Assembly: GCA_009602735.1 (NCBI GenBank)
Contig: WELA01007202.1
Coordinates: 176,845 to 214,677, forward strand
Direction: 5' to 3'
Source: Mesotaenium endlicherianum
Taxonomy: Eukaryota > Streptophyta > Zygnematophyceae > Zygnematales > Mesotaeniaceae
DNA: 37,833 nucleotides
Position numbers and translations under genes: made by a program. Shown in pieces: positions 30,701-37,833 of this stretch (the stretch's first letter is position 1; each line of letters opens with the position of its first letter). Under the pieces are notes generated by a model that ran no database searches, was not told the DNA's origin, and was given only the letters and a program-made list of their open reading frames with translations.

Positions 30701-30982
30701 CTCCTTGCAGCCAACGCCTCGACGGCCTTCACCAACGCGGCCGCCGGCGACTACAGCCTGACACCTGGCTCGCGCATCGCCGCCGATTTCCCGGGCATGG
30801 CGTCGTGCCCCTTGGGCCAAGTGGGCCCCAAGCCGACCGCCACCCTGGCGGACTACTGGGGCAGATTTAACGTCCCCGCCCCCGTCTGGGCGGCCGCGAT
30901 GCCCATCTTCCAGAACTTCACCTGCGACCCGTTCCCAGGAGACGCCGCCCCGGGCCTCGTCGGGAAGGCCGACCGTGATTGA
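24579..30982 (+). CDS. Secreted Pro-rich protein with parallel beta-helix (pectin-lyase fold) domain
   Basis: Fourteen exons inferred by eye: 24579-24599, 24936-25531 (contains the N run), 25787-25968, 26120-26225, 26489-26607, 26964-27041, 27147-27182, 27596-27686, 28006-28150, 28543-28726, 29341-29526, 29858-30027, 30375-30451, 30711-30982. All joins are GT-AG and phase-consistent, except that the 5' edge of exon 7 is hidden by an N at 27146. The protein opens MEPRLRI plus a hydrophobic LALLLAGLLLVSQAEA, a signal peptide ending before KSWF. A Ser/Pro-rich linker (SPPPP-like, extensin style) follows, then PPPPGW. From exon 3 on are beta-helix coils with Asn ladders (NNILINNVDF, VNVNNTLVDQVN, IANNYFTQFSWAAVQIG), then TGIYYDTHWVNPGNTASCNY, EHCMYLDYTSSGITVDGG and NDGIKINTG. 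Likely an extracellular or cell-wall protein acting on or binding polysaccharide; catalytic activity is not shown. A paralogue starts at 37042. Confidence 0.8.
24657..24732. repeat. 39-bp tandem duplication in intron 1
   Basis: Units start at 24657 and 24696 (TGTTCTCTTGTCYRGGTAGC...), nearly identical; the second is a couple of bases shorter. It lies in the first intron of the beta-helix gene. Confidence 0.85.
25235..25488. other. Assembly gap (254 N)
   Basis: Falls in the Pro-rich part of exon 2, where C-rich repeats are hard to assemble. The frame before the gap does not continue into the PPPPGW frame after it, so the real length is not 254 bases modulo 3. Confidence 0.95.
26640..26880. 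repeat. AT-rich ACATACATATA microsatellite-like tract in intron 5
   Basis: Imperfect TACATATA/ACATACATA repeats, very different in composition from the surrounding GC-rich gene. They separate exon 5 from the decayed copy of its 3' end at 26902-26927. Confidence 0.75.
27491..27529 (+). other. Possible in-frame cassette exon, duplicate of exon 8 start
   Basis: CAAGACCTGTGCACC... reads Q-D-L-C-T-I-R-V-Q-A-V-R-N, 39 nt (13 codons, phase 0). It is preceded by CTGCAG and followed by donor-like GTGAGA. About 38 of 40 bases around its start match the start of exon 8 at 27596. It could be spliced in without breaking the frame, or be an inert duplicate. Confidence 0.45.
27693..27783. repeat. (CT)n followed by (CA)n microsatellite
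   Basis: A run of CT dinucleotides (about 27693-27749) passes into CA dinucleotides (to about 27783) in intron 8. Confidence 0.9.
30495..30650. repeat. CCCTAG-rich minisatellite in intron 13
   Basis: Irregular repeats of CCCCTAGCC/CCATAGTCC type. They resemble, but are not, the plant telomere repeat CCCTAAA. Confidence 0.7.
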
Positions 30983-31230
30983 CCGGAGGTTGACTAAGGG
31001 TTGACCGGACGTTGACTACGTCTGACCTGCGGCACACCAATTGGTGGCCCTACTCATGACTTAGGAGCAACCTATGTTGACCAAGTTGGGCCAAGGTTGA
31101 CCCAGTTAGATAAGCGTCCCCTGGCCTCGGCTACGAAGTGACGTGAGATTGGCCCCGGGTTGACTCGAGGTCAACTCAAGGTTGACTCAGGTCGACAATG
31201 ATTGGTGGGCGGCTGGAGAACCCCCCCAAG
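30983..31230. repeat. GTTGAC-rich 3' flank of the beta-helix gene
   Basis: After the stop codon GTTGAC or TTGACY recurs many times on both strands (e.g. GGTTGACTAAGGGTTGACC, GGTTGACTCGAGGTCAACTC). A related GTTGACCCGCTGACC repeat is in introns 12 and 13. TTGAC(C/T) is also the plant W-box core, but composition alone can explain it. Confidence 0.6.
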
Positions 31231-32480
31231 TACTCCGCTTTGAGGGGGGCGACCGGCGGTGACGACTCCCTTAATGTAACGCCCATAATGTAGGTGTAGG
31301 TCGAGAGATCACGATTTACTCCACTCACAATTCTTTTATTTTAATTTTTTAGGTTGATAGAAACTTAAAGGTAACAGCAGCATGGGCTGAAGAATTGGCC
31401 GCAGCAGGCCAGAGCTCTGCGGGCGCGCGGGCTCTTTCCGTCGGGGCCCGACGCATGCCCGCATACGTAGCCCATGCGTGGCATCATAGACAGCTCGTTC
31501 TTTATGGCAGGTAGGCTTCGCACTGACGCGGCTCAAGGAGGCGCACACCCATAGGACGCAATGCGACGCCACGCGCACGCATTCAATCATTGGAAATCTT
31601 CCCGTCCGGGCATCCCTGTAGCGCGCTTAGGGGGAGCCCTCTCACTGTCCTCGTTCACTGACTAATTCATGGGATAGGGCAAATTGCCCGACAAAGGTTA
31701 AAGGCATAGCTGGCTTAGAAATCCATGAGGTACTATTATGACTCAGATTTTCCTACATATACACATATACGTGCTCCTGAATATACAAGATCATACATAC
31801 ATGTAGCTGTACTTAGCCTCCAGGTGGACCTTCAGGTTACTAATTTTTTTCATTTGATGACAGGCCAGGCTGCGCTAGACGCAGAAAAGTTATCCATTTA
31901 CTTTATAACAAATTGTTGGTTCTATTTGGCCACAACTGTTACTGAGCGGCAAGTTGAAGTAAGGTCATATCACAGAATCAAACGGCGTGCATGAGCAGTA
32001 GAGGTCAGAGAATAACGGGAATAAGGGCGGCGCAGAAATACGTCGGTAAGAAGTGCAAATAAAGAAAAGAACATGCCACTAATCCAATTGGTGATGCAGT
32101 AGAGTGGTTACAACTTCGCACAGAAGATACTTTTGATCGACTTGAGAACGATTATTTCTTTGTTGTGGGGGGGGGCTGCTCGACAACACTCCAAAAAATG
32201 TATAAGATGATTCGGAAAGAAGTGCGCCAACGCTGGAATGAGAGGAGTTGCTTCCTCATCGGCCATTGTCACGTGAGTGTTCCTTCAGTGCGAACATTTA
32301 TCGAGGGAACACATGCTTTTGAAAGAATGTGTCGGATACTTGTCCAAGATGTGTATTAAATTCCGTCAATTCCCACTCCCACTACTATCACGCTGCATGG
32401 AGACAAGTGTCGCACCGTTGCACATTCCTATAGGAGAGAGTAATACTTTCATAGCCTCCAGTAACACGCGCTCTTCTCAT
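31231..32480. other. Intergenic, no gene recognised
   Basis: Contains the probable 3' end of the beta-helix transcript (AATGTAACG near 31274) and otherwise unremarkable mixed-composition DNA. A poly-G run is at about 32167-32175. A B-box-like GATCGACTT near 32135 lacks tRNA structure. Confidence 0.4.
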
Positions 32481-33416
32481 GACATGTGGAACGTCTCACG
32501 CGCATCCACTGCTCATCGACCCTCACTTAACCTCACTGCCTTCACATCTCTGTCCTATCTCCCCAAGTGCCGCCTACACTGCTTCCTCTTTCTCCTCTCT
32601 CAAACAACGACTCGAGTACTCGAAGCACAGCAGAACTTTGCGCCACATGCGGAATGCCAACGCTCGCTTCCAGCCTCCGCTGCCGACACCTGTCACCACA
32701 ACCGGCCTCCGCTGCCAACTGGCACTGCTCTGCAGACCGCAAGTCGGCCCACACCCCCCCGGGCCTCCTAGGCCCAACGCCTTCTATGGGCAATGCAGCG
32801 GCGTCTTGCCAGCTGGCAGCCCGTCGGCGTCGGCAGAGGCGCACATGTAAGCACGAGCAACGTGCACTTGTGAGCAGCAGTGAGCACGCCCGCAAGCCCG
32901 CTAGCATGAGAGCTCAGCTGGGAGGCTCACACAAGTGCCCAGCCCCCTCCCCCCCCCCCCNCAGCTAGACGGGCTCCGGACTGCCTTATTGTTGACAACA
33001 AAATGCCAGAACCTAAGGTTCTTTGACCTGTTTCGGTGCGGACGAAGTACACTTCAGTATGGCTCTTTCGACACCTGCCTCAAGTGAGCCTGTGGGTCAG
33101 ACAAATGCCGCCCGAAGTCCGGCGTCGGCGTCTGAGCTAGACGTCGAATCTGGGACAAGCTCTTCGAATGGTCCACCTACACTCGTGCTTCCCTTCCACA
33201 GCAGTCCAAAATACACCTCTGCCCCGTCCAGCTCATCAGTTCCTCAGGGCAAAGCGCATGACCACGGCTACCACCCACCCACCCGCCCGCCCGCCCGCCT
33301 GCACGGATGCAAGCAGGGCAACAGCTGGTGCCGTTCCAAACCCCCAACAGACACGCACACGCACGCACCCCGCCTACCCACAAACACACACACACCCGCA
33401 TATGCATGCACGCACG

Positions 33417-33459
<43 letters not shown>

Positions 33460-34330
33460 GCGCGCGCGCGAACAATCATACACACCCACACTGATGCAAT
33501 CCACACTCCTGTAACAGAATGAGGAGGCCGCTGCCGCCGCCCCCCGCACACCTAGATCTCAAGTTGGAAGAAAGGCAGCCATGGCTGTAAGCCCCCCTCT
33601 GGAAACAGTCCAGAAGGCCCTCGCAGTCTCTCTGCCCAAGCCCCCCTGTTGGCGCAAACCCGCCGCGCCACCTGGCAAACTGACGGCACGCGCATGTGTA
33701 GGCAACACACGCGCAATCACCTGCAAGAGAACATGCGTGCCTGCCGCTCCCCTCGTGTGTCCCCCTGCCCAGCCCCTGCTGGCAGCCCAAGCGGGACCGC
33801 ATTCTGCCACCTGGCGACCCGTCAGCAGGCCACATATGCAAGCACACAAGAGCACGCTATCGACGCAGAGCATGTTGCGTGCGTTCCCCACCATTCCCCA
33901 CCACCAGATGTGCCCCACCGTCTCTCACGCGCCTCCCTGCTCCCAAGCAGGCTCCCCTGCCATGGCGCCACGGTGTGCCTCGCCGCCAAGCAGGCAGTAC
34001 TTCTGTCAGGCACACGCGCGGGCGGAAGACGGACATGCAAACCTGCCCCGCCTGCCCGCCCGCTAGCACACCGCACATACCTCCATGCTTAATTACACGT
34101 GCTAGCTGTGCTAGCGGAAAACACACATGCACACATGCACACACGCACACACGAGCGCGCGCACACACACAACACACATGCACACACACGCACGCTCGCA
34201 TACGCGCAATGTGTTGTTGCAACAGCCGCAGGTGTTGCCCCCCCCCGGCGCCAGCCCAGAAGGAGACTGCCGCTGCCGCTGCCCCCCCCACCTTTCCTCC
34301 CCCCACGACAGACCCTCATAACTGCCTCCT
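32481..34330. other. Cytosine-rich intergenic DNA with dinucleotide repeats
   Basis: Long ORFs appear in several frames on both strands, as expected from low-A/T, repeat-rich sequence; none has a recognisable domain. Holds a poly-C run ending in one N (32950-32961), a CACACG repeat at 34120-34200, and the long alternating tract at 33397-33470. Confidence 0.45.
33397..33470. repeat. 74-bp alternating pyrimidine-purine tract
   Basis: Uninterrupted alternation: CGCATATGCATGCACGCACGC, then (CG)n, (CA)n and (CG)n. A CA core is bracketed by CG runs on both sides, the composition most prone to form left-handed Z-DNA. Confidence 0.9.
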
Positions 34331-36726
34331 CTTTTTTTTGTTTTTTATATGAAAACATTTAGCTCCTTGCAATTTAAAAAAAACATTTACCTTGTTGGTC
34401 TTCTGGCACACATCAAGCGGCTGCGGCTGCGGGGTGGGTGCTGCTGTCATCCCGTCTTCTTAATTTCTTTGTTTTCTTCGGTTATTATTTATATTTGGTT
34501 TCTTCAAGAGAAATTTACAGCGAGCCCAATCAAGGAAGAGCAGCCGCCGCCGTCGTCCCACGCGCACAAACCCCAGCTCGGGCCACCAAAGCAGAAGGAG
34601 GGAGCCGCTGTCATTGCCCCCTATAAGTGGGCCCCACCGCACACACAGCCCCAGCTTTAGCCCCGGCTTGGGGCGTCCTGAAGTGTCTTGGAAAGATTTG
34701 GCGTCAAGACGTAGGGATGGCGGAACGAGAGGAATCGGGACTCTGAACTGCGGGGCTGGAGCAAGCGGGTGCACCTAGACGACCCCAGACTCCGGATTCC
34801 AGATGTAAGTGCAAGGATGCTGGGAACCGGAGTTGACGGGCGAGCATATGAAGCAGACCTGGGGAGAGCTGAGGATACGTAGACGGGAGCAGGAGGGGAG
34901 TTGAGAGGGGACGGATTCACGTATAGCGGAAATTATTCAGTTGGAAGAACCAGAGTGGAGGAGACCAGAGGGGACAGGTTGCAAATGGGTGCTATCGATT
35001 GCCATATTAACCGTCACTGGCTTGCACGTTTTCTTAAGAACATAATTGTTGAGAAAGACTAAGGTGTGTTAAGACATGTTTGTGATGGATGGTTATCATG
35101 ACAGAGAACGACCAACAAATGCCAGCGAAGACCATCGAAGCGGATATAAAACTTTGTGTAACACACGATAAGTTACAACATTGCGCAATGATGTAGTAGT
35201 ATCGACATCGTCTACATAGTTTTATCCGTTCATCACATGCATTATGATACAGTTACCATGTGCAGCCATGTGCCTCTTTGATTGTCGACGCCTTGCAGTG
35301 CCTTCAGCTTAGCAACTCCTATCAAGTTATCAACCACAAATAACGCATGTGGTAAAATTACTTCCAACTTGAATCATAAGCACGACCACTTCTGACCACT
35401 ACGACTGGGCTTTGACTCATTTCTGTTCCGTAGGCCTGCCGTAGGCCTGTGCACTGTGCAGCACTGTGCAGTCTTCTGCAGTCTTGTGTCGTCTTGAACA
35501 GTCCTCAGTAGTCTTCAGTTGAGCTGCCTACAAAAAGGTGTGGGTGTGAGAGTGAGTGCGCGTGGGTGCGCGTGGGTGCGCGTGGGTGCGTGCAGATTCG
35601 TGTGAATACGTGTAGAACTGCTCCGTCATACTTCCCCAACTCAGGCTCCTGGTGACGATCGCATATCGCCAACCCAAGCATACTGCCTTGAGAACTCAGA
35701 TCTAACGAAAAGTAGATACTAGAAGTGTCGTTGATGCTAATTGTACATAATGCTCCACAAAGCATTAACAAGTCGACTCTTAATCTTGTTGCGCCGTGGG
35801 CCAAGTGACGTCGACGTGCCTGGCTGTGCCTGGGCCTTCTTTTTGAAAGCAAAGTGGGTCGGTTCTCGGAAGTGGACACAGAGATATTTGACAGCTCTTG
35901 ACTTATCAGAACTAGACACCTGAGTGTGGCACGCCTGTCTTACATCGTCGTGTACGTTATGAGATCTCTGCGGAAGCAGAAGAACGTCCAAACGTTGTGC
36001 GGTCCTGGGCTGTCCTGGTTTGTCGCGATTTGTCTGAACTGGTCGGAACCATTTTGTGTGTTCTGTTTACTCCCGATTGAGTTCCGTTGGGTACGGCTTG
36101 ATGCAACCTGAATAGATAACAACCGGAAAATGAATTTGGACCCTTCCGACTATTTAACTGGGGTGGACCATGGAAGGTACATAGTAAATCACCAGTACTA
36201 ATCAGTACATGTGCTTGTCTGCTTTGAATAGGATGGCCGCCGAGGACAACCAAGGGCCACCCAGGACAACCCATCAGCTCGAACACCGACTAAGCTGATA
36301 ACGAAGAAGTTGTGGCTGGAGGAGATGGGCCGGGGCCCGGGAGTCGGGCCAGGATGGGCCAGGAGCATCCAGACAAGGTAATCATCACGCCCATTCATGC
36401 CAGTTCAACGAGATGGACATCATAACTCGCGCTTGCTCTCGCTGGCTGCTTCAGCGCATTGCAGGGCACTAGCAACAGTGTCGCTTAAAACTCTCGCCTC
36501 CGGCTGCCTCCTGCCCCCCTGGACTGCGGGTGGTCGACGTCATTCATCGATGAAACTGTGCTCCGTTCCTTTCATGATGAGAACACGACAAATTAATTAG
36601 TGCGAAGCAGGACGGAGGAAAACGAATTTGAAAGCAGCAGCGCAATTTAGGAGCCCGCAGGTGCTGTCCGGTTCGGGTAGCTATCAGTTCATGTTCCTCT
36701 TGGGGCCTTTCTGCTTTTCAGCGCGC
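34331..36726. other. Intergenic, no gene recognised
   Basis: No convincing coding sequence. Holds degenerate CAGTCTT-type repeats (about 35445-35520) and three exact copies of CGTGGGTGCG (35561-35590). The last part is the upstream region of the gene at 37042. Confidence 0.4.
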
Positions 36727-36733
36727 TATATAA
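36727..36733 (+). promoter_or_regulatory. Candidate TATA box of the second beta-helix gene
   Basis: TATATAA in GCGCGCTATATAACGCTC, about 310 bp before the ATG at 37042. Position is compatible with a core promoter; no transcript evidence. Confidence 0.35.
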
Positions 36734-37041
36734 CGCTCTGTCAACCACCGGCCTGCGGTCAAACGACACCTGGTTGGTTTCCACACACACCCAGCCCAAA
36801 CATAGCTCTAAGCTCGACGAAGAGAACGTTGCTTGTTATAACCTCTGATAACCTCGTACATCGCAAGAGAGGCTGTTACGACTACAGTCACTCCTAGTCA
36901 CTCCCAGTTACTGCAGTCCGCAGTTACACTGCTTAGGTATTTCAGCGTAGGAGAGAGTCTTGCTTGCTCCTCGATCGACTGCCGAATTGCAGGTCGATCA
37001 GGCGCTATGGTGATTACCAGACGCTAAAGCAGATCAGAGCG

Positions 37042-37833
37042 ATGGAGCCAAGAATGATGAAAGGGGTAAGCTTTCAGTCCGGATTCTTCGTCGTGCCTTT
37101 GCATGTGCAGAGTCCGCACGCTAGCTGATCGAATTCGTCCGCGATTCTTACACCCCCAAATGCAGCATCACGATTTGCTAGACTGTGGGGTGTCGAACCT
37201 GACGTAGCCACGAAAATCGGATGTAAGTAGGCTAGAGTGTCACTTGTGAGTCTCATTTGCTGCACGAAGTATGCCTGTGCGCTTCGTCGACGGGCGTCAA
37301 CAGGCGATAACGGTCGTCAACGGAGACCAACGGTGTCAACTGCATCGCCACTGACGAGTCAGACACGGTGTGCAGGTCCTCCTGCTCCTTCTGGGGCTCC
37401 TCTGCGTGGCGCAGCCAGAGGCCAGGCCCTGGTTCACATTCTCACAAGACGTATCTGCAGACCTCAAGGAGGAAGTGACGTCCATGCGCCGACAGCTGGC
37501 AGACGGCGCGACGCCAACCGAGCCATTTCCTCCGACAGACACTTCGACCTCGCCGGCGCAGCCTAGCGCCCCTGGCTCGCCTGCACCTCCACCTGGACCA
37601 GATGCGCCGCCTAGTCAGCCCCCTCCAGTGGGACCGCCTGGCCCGCCGCCCCCCCCGCTCCCGGCTGGCCCTCCATCCCCGCCGGCGGGGACTGACGACG
37701 GTGTACCAACTGTCGTCTTAACGCAGGCCCCTCCCAGTGAGCCTGTGGCACCAGTGCCTCCCCCTCCTGGCTGGAAGGCTCCCCCGCCCCTCAAATCTCC
37801 CCCACCCCTGAAGATGCCCCCCCCCCCAAGGCC
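37042..37833 (+). CDS. Paralogous secreted Pro-rich protein, 5' part
   Basis: Exon 1 is 37042-37065 (MEPRMMKG) with donor GTAAGC. Exon 2 begins at 37376 after GGTGTGCAG and is open to the window edge. The join is phase 0, as in the gene at 24579. The peptide is MEPRMMKG followed by VLLLLLGLLCVAQPEA, a signal peptide, then RPWFTF, a short charged stretch (SADLKEEVTSMRRQL) and a Pro-rich region (PPPGPDAPPSQPPP, GPPGPPPPPLPAGPP). It ends with VPPPPGWKAPPPLKSPPP. The signal peptide ending, the W-F motif and PPPPGW match the first gene. The beta-helix domain is expected beyond the window; that is inference. Confidence 0.75.

Noticed and set aside
32090..32160. tRNA-like sequence (AGTAGAGTGGTTACAA)
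   Set aside because: The D-arm-like part looks suggestive, but the B-box candidate GATCGACTT fails the last position and no cloverleaf forms by eye.
32481..34330. Many 100-160-residue ORFs on both strands
   Set aside because: They occur in all frames over C-rich and CACA-repeat DNA and have Thr-His or Cys-Val repeats rather than protein-like composition.
34657..34920. Minus-strand Ser/Pro-rich ORF
   Set aside because: Low-complexity, no domain, no start context or splice structure supporting it.
36000..36330. Possible MITE with GGTCCTGGGCTGTCCTGG / AGGACAACC inverted ends
   Set aside because: The inverted match is poor and no target duplication was seen.

Overview
The window looks like nuclear DNA of a green-lineage organism, most likely a charophyte-type alga. 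This is an inference from several things. Spliceosomal GT-AG introns are present. Ty3/gypsy chromoviruses are primed by an initiator-tRNA-Met-like PBS. There are piggyBac and hAT remnants. A secreted gene joins an extensin-like Pro-rich segment to a pectin-lyase-fold domain. There is no bacterial operon structure. Single Ns and one 254-base N run show a draft assembly.

Positions 1 to about 23.6 kb are a nest of transposable elements. From the left: the 3' end of a chromovirus (chromodomain 3-200, an extra ORF of unknown function 459-2144, 3' LTR 2258-2976) sits in the gag of a second Ty3 element (gag 2977-3824, PBS, 5' LTR 3862-4365). That LTR in turn cuts a piggyBac transposase pseudogene (4366-5704). 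Next come a degraded LTR, a chromovirus integrase remnant (6903-7701), and a three-copy 537-bp tandem array (7574-9184). A nearly complete Ty3/gypsy element lies on the minus strand (9879-16539) with two 483-bp LTRs, PBS, PPT, gag, zinc knuckle, protease, RT, RNase H, integrase and chromodomain. Its gag/pol junction carries a textbook -1 frameshift signal. A solo LTR with a perfect 5-bp target duplication (16743-17245), an older gypsy remnant (17246-18880), an intron-containing hAT transposase remnant (19184-21043), and a Ty3 3' end (21531-22982) follow. That 3' end was itself hit by another family that left a solo LTR (21579-22331, TSD ACCTT).

From about 24.5 kb the sequence changes character: GC-rich, with pyrimidine-rich introns and many microsatellites. 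A 14-exon plus-strand gene (24579-30982) can be traced exon by exon with consistent splice phases. It encodes a signal peptide, a Pro-rich linker (interrupted by the N run) and a right-handed parallel beta-helix domain. A paralogue starts at 37042 and runs off the window; both begin with a tiny exon coding M-E-P-R. The first gene has a peculiar feature: several introns contain a decayed copy of the start of the following exon, acceptor included, and one copy still looks like an in-frame 39-nt cassette exon.

The strongest candidates for something undescribed are the duplicated exon starts in the beta-helix gene, the paired HRGP/beta-helix genes, the -1 frameshift module of the Ty3 element, and the large post-pol ORF at 459-2144.
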